From contig NZ_LR698973.1 of NCBI RefSeq assembly GCF_902381825.1, positions 1,509,358-1,573,357 on the forward strand: 64,000 nucleotides of DNA, in the 5' to 3' direction. Every line of letters starts with the position of its first letter. Position 1 is the first letter of the stretch. Shown piece by piece: positions 25,913 through 34,798 of this stretch. Both the position numbers and the translations under genes were made by a program. The notes under the pieces are model-generated. The model worked only from the letters and a program-made list of their open reading frames with translations. It did not search any database and was not told the origin of the DNA. The DNA comes from Pseudocoprococcus catus. GTDB taxonomy: Bacteria; Bacillota; Clostridia; Lachnospirales; Lachnospiraceae.

Positions 25913-26866
25913 ATGAAAGTAGCAGATATTAAGAATGTTGCCGGTATCGGCGGCGGTGTAATCGGCGGTAGCTGGGCTGTTCTCTTCGCAATGAAGGGCC
26001 TGAACGTAAAACTTTATGATATTAATGATGATTGCCTTGCAAACGATAAGAAGACAATCGTAAGCAACCTTGAATTCCTTGCTGAAAACGGTGCAATTGA
26101 AGACAAGGATGCGGTTCTTGCAAGAATCCAGTTTACAACAAGCATGGAAGAAGCTGTAAAGGATGCTCAGTTTATTCAGGAATCTGGTCCTGAAAGACTT
26201 CCGATCAAACACAGCATGCTTGCTGAAATCGAAAAGTATGCGCCGGTTGATGCAATCGTAGCTACATCTGCATCAGGTCTTCCTCTTGGACAGATTACAG
26301 AGCATGCTGTACATCCTGAAAGATGTGTTGGCGGTCATCCTTACAACCCACCACACCTTATCCCACTCGTAGAAATCACAAAGACAGAAAAGACAGACGA
26401 AGCAAATGTTGAACTTGCAAAAGAATTCTATGAATCTCTTGGCAAAGAGGCAATCGTTCTGAAGAAAGACTGCCCAGGTTACATCTGCAACAGACTGCAG
26501 CTTGCTGTATTCCGTGAAATGGTTGACCTTGTTGAAAGAGGCGTTTGTACAGTAGAAGAAGCTGATAAGGCTCTGACATTTGGCCCTGCTATCAGATGGG
26601 CAATCTTTGGTCATAACATGATCATGCAGTTAGGCAACAAAGATGGTCTTAAAGGTATGATGGATATGCTGGCAGGTGGCTTTAACCTTTGTGCAGATAT
26701 CGCTGCATGGGATACAATTCCTGCAGATTACGGTACAAAGGCTCAGAAGGAAATGGATGAGATTATGAAAAATCTTCCGGATGAAGTGGGCCATACAAAT
26801 GCAGAAATCGCTCAGTACAGAGATAAGATGCTGATCGATATCCTTAAACTGCATCATAAATTCTAA
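25913..26866 (+). CDS. 3-hydroxyacyl-CoA-dehydrogenase-like NAD enzyme (candidate 3-hydroxy-5-oxohexanoate or carnitine dehydrogenase)
   Basis: 317 residues. The Rossmann loop is IGGGVIGGSW (about 12-21), with an acidic Asp36 after beta-2 that favours NAD. The family's catalytic His142 is in GGHPYNPPHLIPLVEI with Glu154, and an all-helical C-terminal domain follows (NRLQLAVFREMVDLVERGVCTVEEAD). Its length and the absence of an enoyl-hydratase part resemble L-carnitine dehydrogenase, L-gulonate dehydrogenase and the (S)-3-hydroxy-5-oxohexanoate dehydrogenase of phloroglucinol breakdown. Oxidation of a free beta-hydroxy acid that is then cut by the BKACE at 42016 is the most economical reading. 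Confidence 0.82.
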   Translation: MKVADIKNVAGIGGGVIGGSWAVLFAMKGLNVKLYDINDDCLANDKKTIVSNLEFLAENGAIEDKDAVLARIQFTTSMEEAVKDAQFIQESGPERLPIKHSMLAEIEKYAPVDAIVATSASGLPLGQITEHAVHPERCVGGHPYNPPHLIPLVEITKTEKTDEANVELAKEFYESLGKEAIVLKKDCPGYICNRLQLAVFREMVDLVERGVCTVEEADKALTFGPAIRWAIFGHNMIMQLGNKDGLKGMMDMLAGGFNLCADIAAWDTIPADYGTKAQKEMDEIMKNLPDEVGHTNAEIAQYRDKMLIDILKLHHKF

Positions 26867-26872
26867 TAAAGT

Positions 26873-26942
26873 ACAGATGATTTCGAAATCGGAGGCATTT
26901 TTTCGTTCAGTTATAGAGGCTGTGAATTTCGAAAATCATCTG
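26873..26942. repeat. inverted repeat between two catabolic genes
   Basis: ACAGATGATTTCGAAA at the left pairs with TTTCGAAAATCATCTGT at the right around a loop of about 37 nt. It sits in the 195-base gap between the dehydrogenase and SDR genes and could attenuate read-through or shield the upstream mRNA. No T-run follows. Confidence 0.5.
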
Positions 26943-27061
26943 TTCGTTATCTAAAGGGGAACAATGCGATACAGATTTTGCCTGTCTCACAGTTGCTTCC
27001 CTTTTTGCGTTTGTTCTCTCTTTTAATGAAGAATATTGATTGGATTTGAGGAGGTTTTGGT

Positions 27062-27850
27062 ATGTTGAATATGAATGGGCCTGTGAAGATGGCATCCTAC
27101 GATATGGCTGGCAAGACGGCGGTTGTTACCGGCGGTACAAAGGGTATCGGTAAAGCAATTGCGCTGGCTTTTGGTCAGTGCGGCGCTAATGTGGTTGTGG
27201 CCGGAAGACATGAGGATGAATGTACTGCTGTTGCAGAGGCGATTACTTCTGCGGGCGGTCATGGTAAGGGTATTCGTACCGATGTAAGAAATATTGATGA
27301 GATCAATGCACTGATTGCTGGTGCTGTGGAAGCTTTTGGCGGTGTGGATGTTCTGATCAACTGTGCAGGCGTGGCGATTACCAAGAAGATTCTTGATCTG
27401 GATGTGAAAGATTACGACATGGTTATGGAGACGAATCTCAGAAGTGTTTTGTTTGCCTCCAAGGCAGCGGCAGCTGTGATGAAGGCATCCGAAAAGGGCG
27501 GAAAGATCATCAATATTGCTTCTGTTGGCGGCTTAAAAGGCACAAGCGCACTTTCGCTCTACGGTGCCTCCAAGGCCGGTGTGATCAATCTGACGAAGAC
27601 CATGGCCCTTGAATGGAGTCGTTACGGTATCCAGACAAACGCTGTTTGCCCGGGCTATGTGGTGACAGAGATCAATAAGGTGGAATTTGAAAATGAGAAA
27701 TTCAAAGACCGTGTATTAAAGACAATTCCGCAGAGAAGACTGGGTACGGTTGACGAGATCGCGGCACTTGTTTTGTTCCTGGCATCTGATATGTCTGGTA
27801 TGATCAATGGCGAAGCGATTGTTGCAGATATGGGAGCCATCTGTGGCTAA
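27062..27850 (+). CDS. short-chain dehydrogenase/reductase (candidate phloroglucinol reductase)
   Basis: 262-residue classical SDR: TGGTKGIG (23-30), NCAG (100-103), Ser154, YGASK with Tyr167 and Lys171. Arg49 right after beta-2 (VVVAGRHED) suggests NADPH. General SDRs of this kind are annotated 3-oxoacyl-ACP reductase, but there is no fatty-acid gene nearby. Next to a hydroxyacid dehydrogenase, C-C hydrolases and a BKACE, the best functional candidate is reduction of an aromatic triketone tautomer such as phloroglucinol to dihydrophloroglucinol. GAGGAGG precedes the ATG. Confidence 0.75.
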   Translation: MLNMNGPVKMASYDMAGKTAVVTGGTKGIGKAIALAFGQCGANVVVAGRHEDECTAVAEAITSAGGHGKGIRTDVRNIDEINALIAGAVEAFGGVDVLINCAGVAITKKILDLDVKDYDMVMETNLRSVLFASKAAAAVMKASEKGGKIINIASVGGLKGTSALSLYGASKAGVINLTKTMALEWSRYGIQTNAVCPGYVVTEINKVEFENEKFKDRVLKTIPQRRLGTVDEIAALVLFLASDMSGMINGEAIVADMGAICG

Positions 27851-27902
27851 AGAGAATACGTGACCCAATTGGTATCGCCTATATGTGTCACTAAAATAAT
27901 TG

Positions 27903-27950
27903 AAAGCTAATCGATTTTTGATGATTCCTTCGAAAATCGATTAGCTTTTT
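27903..27950 (+). terminator. terminator after the SDR gene
   Basis: AAAGCTAATCGATTTT (27903-27918) pairs with AAAATCGATTAGCTTT (27933-27948) and runs into T. Confidence 0.85.
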
Positions 27951-27956
27951 CATTTA

Positions 27957-28010
27957 CGCGAGCAACGAGCCAAAGTCCGTGCTTGCACGAGACCTTGGTG
28001 GCTGCTTGCG
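27957..28010. repeat. imperfect palindrome next to terminator
   Basis: CGCGAGCA at the left and TGCTTGCG at the right enclose nested pairs (AGCCA/TGGTGGCT, CGTGC/GCACG). It lies between convergent genes and is GC-rich compared with its surroundings. Confidence 0.5.
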
Positions 28011-28045
28011 ATTGTCAATATTTAATTTGATTGAGAAAACCAAAG

Positions 28046-28558
28046 TTATTTTGCACCCTCGGCCGAATCAAATTTCCTGGTGCAGTAGGTTAAGCCCAGG
28101 CCACAGATCATTGCCAGAATAATGCCGACAAACAATGTGAAAGCGAGACCTGCAACGTTGCTGCCGCCCTGAGAGAAGGTCAGGCAGACACCGGCAAAGA
28201 TAAACGGCATAAAGCCAAGCGGTGTTGCACCCAGCAGTTTGATGTGGATGTACATGGTGATGGCTGTACCAACGAGGATGGCCACAAAGCTTGCCATTTC
28301 AGCTGACATATGACATGTGCTGCCGAAGAAGTTGATGAGGATAAAGTCGAACTGACCCCATGCCAGACCGCAAAATGCGGAAAGAATCATACCCGGCACC
28401 TGCTTTGGTGCGCCGCCCATACCGAAGTAAATAGCCATGCAGACAAACATGATCCAGGGCACGCCGAATGAACCGAAGTAAACAGTGTAAAAGTGATTAA
28501 AAAGCGCAGACCAGAAGCTGGTCCAGATAGCAAAACAAATAACGGTTTTGTGACTCAT
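28046..28558 (-). CDS. DUF1097 family membrane protein
   Basis: 170 residues with five to six predicted membrane helices, matching the DUF1097 family in size and in glycine-rich helices (AIYFGMGGAPKQVPGMI). Function is unknown; relatives resemble small inner-membrane transport or sensor proteins. It lies downstream of the phosphotriesterase-like gene on the same strand (150-bp gap), with CAGGAG before its own start. It is probably part of the catabolic region, perhaps in uptake, but this is only association. Confidence 0.65.
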   Translation of the reverse strand: MSHKTVICFAIWTSFWSALFNHFYTVYFGSFGVPWIMFVCMAIYFGMGGAPKQVPGMILSAFCGLAWGQFDFILINFFGSTCHMSAEMASFVAILVGTAITMYIHIKLLGATPLGFMPFIFAGVCLTFSQGGSNVAGLAFTLFVGIILAMICGLGLTYCTRKFDSAEGAK

Positions 28559-28707
28559 AAAAAATCTCCTGTAAATAATCGTTATAAATAATCGTGTAGC
28601 AATTCAGGGGCAGAATATTCGCTTCCATAGCCGTACGGTTAATCAGATTCTGTATATGCATCGGTGTGTAAGCGTGTGTATTCATTCTTGCCTTCTTTAT
28701 TAATAGG

Positions 28708-29685
28708 CTAGCCGAAGATAGTCATTGGGTTAGCTGCAAGAAGCGCATCGATCTGTTCTTCTGTCATGCCGCGTTTTGCAAGACCAGGAAGAACTCTGGC
28801 ACCGATATCTGTGATATTGGCCCATTTCATAGCTTCCTGCATAAATGGTGTCATGATCAGACCACGGCCGAGGTTGACATTGACAGAGTCGTGGCCGAGA
28901 AGGATCTTGTTGCCGTAGCCTTTGTCAGAAAGCGTTTTAATAAGATCCATACGCTGTTCATCTGTCGGTGTATGGAAAAGTTCGCCTTCAAGACCGAAAC
29001 GGTCAAGGTTGACGTAAACACCCTGCTTCAGAACGGCCTCGTGGTAGTCAACATCCGTGCTGCCACACATATGACCGATGGCGATCTTGGACGGATCAGC
29101 ACCGTTGGCAATCAGAAGCTGTGCCTGTTCAGGGCCCATTGTGCCGAGCTGTGTGTGGGTAATGATGACACATCCGGTTTCCTTCTGAGCACGTGCAGCG
29201 GCTTTGAAGAAGATTTCCTCTGTAGGTGTAATTTCATTGAAGCTGCTTGCCAGTTTGATGACGCCGGCTTTGATATCTGTGCCTTCGATTCCTTTTGTAA
29301 GCTCAGTAACCATCATTTCGTAGATTTCTTCTTCAATGTTAGCGAAGCCTCTTCTGAAATTCCAGTAAGCATAAGCACTCTCAGCCTGGAAGTAATAACC
29401 GGTAGAGCAGATGATGTTCATGCCTGTCATATCAGAAATCTTTTTCAGAAAACGTACGTTACGACCACATTCGTTGGTGGTTGCGTCAACAATTGTATTG
29501 ATACCATATGCACGTGCATCTTCAACTGCTTTCAGACAGTCTCTTGTGTATTCTTCTTCTTTAAAACCACCGAGTGTGGCATCACCCTGGAAACCACAGA
29601 AACCGAATAAGAAATGTTCATGCATCAGTGTACGGCCAAGTTCAGAAGCAGCCACAGGACCTGTTACTGTATTAACGTAATTCAT
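28708..29685 (-). CDS. phosphotriesterase-family metal hydrolase (lactonase-like)
   Basis: 325-residue TIM-barrel amidohydrolase of the phosphotriesterase group. The binuclear metal ligands are all present: His22 and His24 (LMHEHF), bridging Lys143 (AGVIKLASS), His176 (THTQ), His204 (GHMCGS) and Asp265 (GHDS). Family members in metabolism are mostly lactonases or hydrolases of cyclic esters. In this neighbourhood it could open a lactone or cyclic intermediate. AAAGGAGG lies 7 nt before the ATG. It is divergent from the MFS transporter gene across a 362-base regulatory gap. Confidence 0.82.
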   Translation of the reverse strand: MNYVNTVTGPVAASELGRTLMHEHFLFGFCGFQGDATLGGFKEEEYTRDCLKAVEDARAYGINTIVDATTNECGRNVRFLKKISDMTGMNIICSTGYYFQAESAYAYWNFRRGFANIEEEIYEMMVTELTKGIEGTDIKAGVIKLASSFNEITPTEEIFFKAAARAQKETGCVIITHTQLGTMGPEQAQLLIANGADPSKIAIGHMCGSTDVDYHEAVLKQGVYVNLDRFGLEGELFHTPTDEQRMDLIKTLSDKGYGNKILLGHDSVNVNLGRGLIMTPFMQEAMKWANITDIGARVLPGLAKRGMTEEQIDALLAANPMTIFG

Positions 29686-30047
29686 TGTAAATCCTCCTTT
29701 GAAAAAATCATATCGTTGAAATTCATCTGTTATTAGTATAATCTAAAAAAGGTTCATTCGCCAACTGCTTACAGCGAAATCATGAAAAGGATTTTGAATA
29801 GGCCTATACGCTTTGTAAAAAGTTGGCACGCTTATCTAAAAAACGAATAAAATGCAGAATTTGTTATAATCTTTTGTTATAAAAGCGAAACATAAAGTGC
29901 ATTTCCATTATTTGCTATAGTTTGTTAAAATAATCTCAAGATTAAATGATTCCGAAAAAGCGCGCAAGGGAGAATTTATTTTTAACCGCTATTTTGCAAC
30001 AAAGTTATTTTTTGCACGATTATGCATGAAGGAGAGGATTTAAGATC
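29686..30047. promoter_or_regulatory. divergent regulatory region of hydrolase and transporter genes
   Basis: Gene-free gap of 362 bases. It holds an imperfect inverted repeat, GCCAACTgcTTACA (from 29760) facing TTTGTAAAAAGTTGGC (to 29827), and the 12-mer AAAGTTGGCACG (29819-29830), which recurs exactly at 34972-34983 upstream of the second crotonase gene. ATGCA half-sites lie at 29851 and near 29898. It looks like a transcription-factor-controlled divergent promoter; no unambiguous -35/-10 pair was fixed. Confidence 0.5.
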
Positions 30048-31322
30048 ATGAGTGAAAACAAAAAGAACGTCGATCTTAACAAAGTAAGTTATAATTTTGG
30101 TACAAAAGGCTGGACTGTTATCGGTTTTGAAATCGTAATGCTGTTCTTTATGACAGGTATTACAGTTGACGGTCTGAACACAATCGTACCTATGATGGCA
30201 GCATTCCATGGCTGGAACCAGGATGTCCTGTTATCAATTTCTACACCGGCTTCCATTATCGCATTGTTCGCATGTGTATTGTGGGCTGCATTTATTGAAA
30301 AAGCCGGTCTGAAAAAGACAACTATTATCACAATGGTACTTGCTGGTATCAGTATGATCGCTTACGGTAATGCCGTTAACATTGCAATGTATGCTGTTGC
30401 ACTTGTTTGTATTGTTACATTTATTAATGCATTTGCATGCAACTGTGGTTTCGCTATCTGCGCAAACTGGTTCCCTACCAAAAAAGGTATCGTTATGGGT
30501 ATCACGACAATTGGTATGAACCTTGCAAGTGCCCTGATCAACTGGATTTTGACAGGTCTTTCAGGCCGTTTCCAGATTTCTGGTGCTTTATCTATTCTTG
30601 GTATTGCGATTATTGTTCTGGCTGTTCTTATTGGTCTCTTGGTTAAAGGTACACCTGAAGAAGCTGGATGCTATCCTGATAATGACCCTGAAATCGCTGC
30701 TATCATCAAAGCAGAAGAAGAAGGCGTTAAGGAAATGGAGAAAGTTTCCTATGCAGGCGCTTTAAAGAACAAATATGTCTGGATTTTTGGTCTTGGCGCA
30801 GGCTGCTTTGGTCTTGCAACTGTAGGTATCATGTCTCAGTTAGTTGGTTATTTCATGGCTGCAAGAGGTTACGAATTAACAGGCGCTCTGTCCATGCTGA
30901 CGATCGCAGCTGTTATCGGTATGATCGGTTCATGGGCATGGGGTATTGTTGACCAGAAGCTCGGTACACAGAAAGCTTGCCTGCTGTTCGGTATCTGGTA
31001 TTTTGTTGGTATCGCATTTTTGATCGCACCTCCAACACCTTGCATGTACATTGGTCTTTTCATGCTCGGCGGCGCTATCGGCGGTAACGGTAACTTCCTT
31101 CCATCCCTGGCAGCTCAGGCATTTGGTCGTAAAGACTTTAACGTATCTTATGCCTGCATGAACATGATCAATGGTATCATAAGATCCTGCTCATTCTTTG
31201 TACTTGCTGTACTGCGCTCAATGACAAGCGGTTATACAGTACCTTACATGGTATTTGCTGTTATCGCTGTTATCGGTGGTATCCTGATCGTAGCTGTAAA
31301 GGAAAAGAAAGTTATTCAGTAA
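30048..31322 (+). CDS. MFS transporter, OFA (oxalate/formate antiporter-like) subfamily
   Basis: 424 residues with 12 predicted membrane helices in two six-helix halves and a cytoplasmic loop at about 205-235. The segment FACNCGFAICANWFPTKKGIVMGIT is the typical OFA sequence between helices 4 and 5. OFA members carry small carboxylates and, in some catabolic clusters, aromatic acids. By context it is the likely importer of the substrate of this region. GAAGGAGAGG lies about 10 nt before the ATG. Substrate is not predictable from sequence. Confidence 0.8.
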   Translation: MSENKKNVDLNKVSYNFGTKGWTVIGFEIVMLFFMTGITVDGLNTIVPMMAAFHGWNQDVLLSISTPASIIALFACVLWAAFIEKAGLKKTTIITMVLAGISMIAYGNAVNIAMYAVALVCIVTFINAFACNCGFAICANWFPTKKGIVMGITTIGMNLASALINWILTGLSGRFQISGALSILGIAIIVLAVLIGLLVKGTPEEAGCYPDNDPEIAAIIKAEEEGVKEMEKVSYAGALKNKYVWIFGLGAGCFGLATVGIMSQLVGYFMAARGYELTGALSMLTIAAVIGMIGSWAWGIVDQKLGTQKACLLFGIWYFVGIAFLIAPPTPCMYIGLFMLGGAIGGNGNFLPSLAAQAFGRKDFNVSYACMNMINGIIRSCSFFVLAVLRSMTSGYTVPYMVFAVIAVIGGILIVAVKEKKVIQ

Positions 31323-31364
31323 ATTGAATAAAAAGACTCTGGTGATAGAGTCAATGCGCGTATA

Positions 31365-31404
31365 GAAAGCCGCGGAATCGGAGCGATTTGATTCTGCGGC
31401 TTTC
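31365..31404 (+). terminator. terminator after MFS gene
   Basis: GAAAGCCGCGGAATC (31365-31379) pairs with GATTCTGCGGCTTTC (31390-31404) with a 10-nt loop. The T-run is weak. Confidence 0.65.
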
Positions 31405-31590
31405 CTTATCCTTCAAGGCATAGTAATATGTAAATCCGGTAATTATGAGGATTTGGTATAATGATGAGGATATTATGAATTGGCGAGAGTGGTGCGGCGA
31501 TGCTATAATAGTACCAGTGAATGCCGGGATAATCGGCGAAAGACATTCGAACCTGAAAGAGATCAGAAAATAATGATAAAGGAGAAAAAG

Positions 31591-32481
31591 GTGAAAGTTT
31601 ACTATATTGACGAAGATATTAAGGGAACCTGTTTTCTGGTTCAGGGAGAGCAGGAAGCGATACTATTTGACCCTGGGATGGCCTACTATGGTGAAACCGT
31701 TGTTCAGCGTGTGAAAGAAATATTAGGTACGCAGCCGCTGCGGGCCGTTTTTCTGACACATTCCCATTATGATCATGTGGCTGCACTGCCTTATGTCAGA
31801 CAGGCATGGCCGGAGATTAAAGCATATGCAGCAGAATACGCATGTCATATTTTTGAAAAGACAAAAGCAAAGCAGATGATGTTTCATATGTCGAAGACAG
31901 CAGCGGAAGAATCACATCATGAATGGAAGAGTGACGATTACAAAGGGGAGCTGTTGTATGCGGATAAGCCGCTTGAAGATGGCGACCGTATTGCGTTGGG
32001 TGAGTTTGTAGTGGAAGTGATCGAGACGATTGGGCATACACAGTGCTCGGTATCCTTCCTGATTAATAATGAAGTGATGATCTCATCTGAGACGATCGGT
32101 CTGGAAGGGGATTTTGAAGGGGGATATGTACCGGCATTCCTGATTAGCTATAAGAAGACAGTGGACAGTCTGCGCCGTACCAGAGAGGCAGATCCGAAGC
32201 AGCTTTATATGCCGCACCGGGGACTTGTGATTCCGGACGAACGCTATTGGAAGTATATGGAGAAAGGCCTTGCGGCAACAAAAGATGAGATTATCTGTAT
32301 CCTGGCATCCTATCCGACGCTGGAAACGCAGATTCTTGAGATGGAAGAAGTTTTCTGGAAGAAAGCGGCAGATGGCGCATGGCCGAGAGAAGCCTTTGAT
32401 ATGAATGCGAAAGCAATGCTCAGAACCGTGGCGGCAGAATTTCCCGAAGAACTTTCAAAAGCGAAAAGTATTCAAAAATAA
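31591..32481 (+). CDS. metallo-beta-lactamase fold hydrolase
   Basis: 296-residue MBL-fold protein with the metal motif THSHYDHVAALP (about 59-70), a further His in IGHTQCSVSFL (about 150) and another in MPHRGL near 207. Such proteins are thioesterases, lactonases or glyoxalase-II-like hydrolases. Here a CoA-thioester or lactone hydrolase role is plausible. The start is set at the GTG 6 nt after AAAGGAG; an upstream ATG would place this ribosome binding site inside the coding region. It converges with the first crotonase gene. Confidence 0.8.
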   Translation: MKVYYIDEDIKGTCFLVQGEQEAILFDPGMAYYGETVVQRVKEILGTQPLRAVFLTHSHYDHVAALPYVRQAWPEIKAYAAEYACHIFEKTKAKQMMFHMSKTAAEESHHEWKSDDYKGELLYADKPLEDGDRIALGEFVVEVIETIGHTQCSVSFLINNEVMISSETIGLEGDFEGGYVPAFLISYKKTVDSLRRTREADPKQLYMPHRGLVIPDERYWKYMEKGLAATKDEIICILASYPTLETQILEMEEVFWKKAADGAWPREAFDMNAKAMLRTVAAEFPEELSKAKSIQK

Positions 32482-32510
32482 CAGCGATGAAAAGCACTTA
32501 TGTTAAGTAG

Positions 32511-32579
32511 AAAGAGTGCACTCGATAAGATGAGACGTGCGGACGCGCGCCATAGATTACCTAGTGCACTCTATTTTTT
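32511..32579. terminator. shared terminator between convergent genes
   Basis: AGAGTGCACT (32513-32522) pairs perfectly with AGTGCACTCT (32563-32572), followed by six T. The 40-nt loop holds a GC-rich inner stem (ACGTGCGGACGCGCG). Confidence 0.65.
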
Positions 32580-33612
32580 ATTTATTCAGTTTTTTGGCCG
32601 GAGCCGGACGATATGGCTTAACCGGTTTGATCACATATGGATTTTCGATTTCGCCTGCTTCGACTTTTTTGAACCATTCAGCAGCTCTGTCGGCCATGCC
32701 TGCCCAGTGCTCAGCTGTCATTGGTTCCTGCATATCTGTTGTGGCATAACGATAATCTGCTACACGGCTGATGTATTTCTCATCCTGCTGAGCGGAATGT
32801 TCGTCACCGAGGTCACCTGCAGCAACACGAAGAAGGGAACCATACTGTTCACTTACTGTGTGAAGCTTCAGATCCTCAACAAGGAGTTTCTTCAGAGGAC
32901 GTTTAGCAAGGTTGGACATGATAGTACGGTTTTCGTAGGACATGAGTTTCCACATACGAGCGATTTCCCATGCACGTTCAACTGCTTTGCCCTTAGGAAC
33001 TACTTCACTTACCATACCATGATCAAGCATATCCTGAGCTGTGAACTGTCTTGTTGTCATCATGTAGTAGTTACCGCGTTTTGTTCCGAAGTAATGCTGG
33101 CACATAAGACCCATAGCATCACCAGGTACCAGACCACCCTGAGCGTGAGGAACTTCCATAACGGTATCTTCTGTACAGATAGTCACATCGCTTAAGAAAG
33201 CGGAATCCCAGTGGAAACCAGGACCAGGTACAGCACCGATTGTAGGAACATCAAGGTCGAATACCATGTTCTTGATCAGGTTTGTATCATCGAAGTACTG
33301 ATGTTGGAAACGCTGTGTAGGAAGCTCGGAGTATGTTTCCCAACCATTAGGGTCGGATTCAATCATCCAGTTATCGCCGATATGAGTGAAGATGATGATC
33401 TCGTTCTTGAAATCAAGTGAAAGCACTCTGACTAACTGGCTGATGGCGCGGTGGGACATACCACTGTGGTGCATAGGACCATCGTTCGTCTTCCATGTTA
33501 CCTGAAGGATACCATCTTCACGGTAAAGATCAGCAAAGTCTTTGAACCATTCTTTGTATTCTTCGAGTTCCGGCAGTTTGGCGTAAGGCGCCATTGGCTT
33601 ATTGTCGCACAT
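32578..33612 (-). CDS. 6-oxocamphor-hydrolase-like crotonase (beta-diketone C-C hydrolase), copy 1
   Basis: 344 residues: an N-terminal extension (1-33), a crotonase fold (about 34-290) and a Lys/Pro-rich tail (KPVKPYRPAPAKKLNK). It aligns with 6-oxocamphor hydrolase, a crotonase that hydrolyses a cyclic beta-diketone by retro-Claisen cleavage. As I recall that enzyme, its residues His122, His145 and Asp154 match His134 (PGFHWD), His156 (VPHAQGG) and Asp165 (GLVPGD) here, with the same local spacing apart from one loop residue. The Glu pair of true enoyl-CoA hydratases is not seen. It is about 96 percent identical to the neighbour at 33761. TACCTCCT (AGGAGGTA) lies 7-8 nt upstream of the ATG. 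Confidence 0.78.
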   Translation of the reverse strand: MCDNKPMAPYAKLPELEEYKEWFKDFADLYREDGILQVTWKTNDGPMHHSGMSHRAISQLVRVLSLDFKNEIIIFTHIGDNWMIESDPNGWETYSELPTQRFQHQYFDDTNLIKNMVFDLDVPTIGAVPGPGFHWDSAFLSDVTICTEDTVMEVPHAQGGLVPGDAMGLMCQHYFGTKRGNYYMMTTRQFTAQDMLDHGMVSEVVPKGKAVERAWEIARMWKLMSYENRTIMSNLAKRPLKKLLVEDLKLHTVSEQYGSLLRVAAGDLGDEHSAQQDEKYISRVADYRYATTDMQEPMTAEHWAGMADRAAEWFKKVEAGEIENPYVIKPVKPYRPAPAKKLNK

Positions 33613-33699
33613 AAATAATACCTCCTGTGATTAAGTGAGCTGCAATTCCAGAAAAAGTAATTGCTTAAAATGCAGCATTATCAATGGAATATAACACAA

Positions 33700-33731
33700 A
33701 AGGGTAATTTCTGTTGCCAGAAACCACCCTT
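33700..33731 (-). terminator. hairpin after crotonase copy 2
   Basis: AAGGGTaaTTTCTG (33700-33713) pairs with CAGAAAccACCCTT (33718-33731) around a 4-nt loop. On the minus strand only a short TTTTG follows, so termination may be partial. Confidence 0.45.
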
Positions 33732-33760
33732 CGTTTACGTTCATTAATCAGCTGATAAAA

Positions 33761-34798
33761 TTATTTGTTTAATTTTTTAGCTGGAGCTGGACGATAAGGT
33801 TTTACTGGCTTGCTTGTATCGAATGGGTTTTCGATTTCGCCTGCTTCAACCTTCTTGAACCAGTCTGCTGCTCTGTTAGCCATGCCAGCCCAATGTTCAG
33901 CTGTCATTGGTTCCTGCATATCGGTTGTTGCGTAACGGTAATCGTTAACACGGCTGATGTATTTTTCATCCTGCTGTGCGGAATGTTCGTCACCAAGATC
34001 ACCGGCAGCTATACGAAGAAGAGAACCATACTGTTCGCTGACTGTGTGAAGCTTTAGATCCTCAACAAGGAGTTTCTTCAGAGGACGTTTAGCCAGGTTG
34101 GACATGATTGTACGGTTTTCGTAGGACATGAGTTTCCACATACGGGCGATTTCCCAAGCACGTTCAACAGCTTTGCCCTTAGGAACAACTTCGCTTACCA
34201 TACCATGATCAAGCATGTCTTTAGCTGTGAACTGTCTTGTTGTCATCATGTAGTAGTTACCACGTTTTGTTCCAAAGTAATGCTGGCACATAAGACCCAT
34301 AGCATCACCAGGTACCAGACCGCCCTGGGCATGTGGAACTTCCATAACAGTATCTTCTGTACAGATAGTCACATCACTTAAGAAAGCGGAATCCCAGTGG
34401 AAACCAGGACCAGGTACAGCACCGATTGTAGGAACATCAAGATCGAATACCATGTTCTTGATCAGGTTTGTATCATCAAAGTACTGATGCTGGAAACGCT
34501 GTGTAGGAAGTTCAGAATATGTTTCCCAACCGTTAGGGTCAGATTCTGTCATCCAGCTGTCACCGATATGAGTGAAGATGATGATTTCGTTCTTGAAGTC
34601 AAGAGAAAGAACTCTTACTAACTGACCGATTGCACGATGGGACATACCGCTGTGGTGCATAGGGCCATCGTTTGTCTTCCATGTTACCTGAAGGATACCA
34701 TCTTCACGGTAAAGGTCAGCAAAGTCTTTGAACCATTCTTTGTATTCTTCGAGTTCCGGCAGTTTGGCGTAAGGTGCCATTGGCTTATTGTCGCACAT
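33761..34798 (-). CDS. 6-oxocamphor-hydrolase-like crotonase (beta-diketone C-C hydrolase), copy 2
   Basis: 345 residues, differing from copy 1 at only about a dozen positions (for example Ser58 to Gly, Asn81 to Ser, Ile84 to Thr, and the C-terminal linker). All three presumed catalytic residues (His134, His156, Asp165) are kept. The 5' leader next to the start codon (ataaataatacctcctgtg) is also identical to that of copy 1, so the duplication included the translation signals. It is the first gene of the minus-strand pair, and a 417-base regulatory gap lies upstream. Either gene dosage or slight substrate divergence could explain the pair. Confidence 0.78.
   Translation of the reverse strand: MCDNKPMAPYAKLPELEEYKEWFKDFADLYREDGILQVTWKTNDGPMHHSGMSHRAIGQLVRVLSLDFKNEIIIFTHIGDSWMTESDPNGWETYSELPTQRFQHQYFDDTNLIKNMVFDLDVPTIGAVPGPGFHWDSAFLSDVTICTEDTVMEVPHAQGGLVPGDAMGLMCQHYFGTKRGNYYMMTTRQFTAKDMLDHGMVSEVVPKGKAVERAWEIARMWKLMSYENRTIMSNLAKRPLKKLLVEDLKLHTVSEQYGSLLRIAAGDLGDEHSAQQDEKYISRVNDYRYATTDMQEPMTAEHWAGMANRAADWFKKVEAGEIENPFDTSKPVKPYRPAPAKKLNK

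Noticed and set aside
25913..26866. Calling the dehydrogenase a butyrate-pathway 3-hydroxybutyryl-CoA dehydrogenase
   Set aside because: No crotonase, Bcd or EtfAB genes are adjacent, and length and sequence are nearer to free-acid dehydrogenases such as carnitine dehydrogenase. The call is left open rather than named.
32578..34798. Annotating the tandem crotonases as enoyl-CoA hydratases or as the aromatic-ring hydrolase BamA
   Set aside because: The hydratase Glu pair is not visible, and the His-His-Asp set fits 6-oxocamphor hydrolase better.
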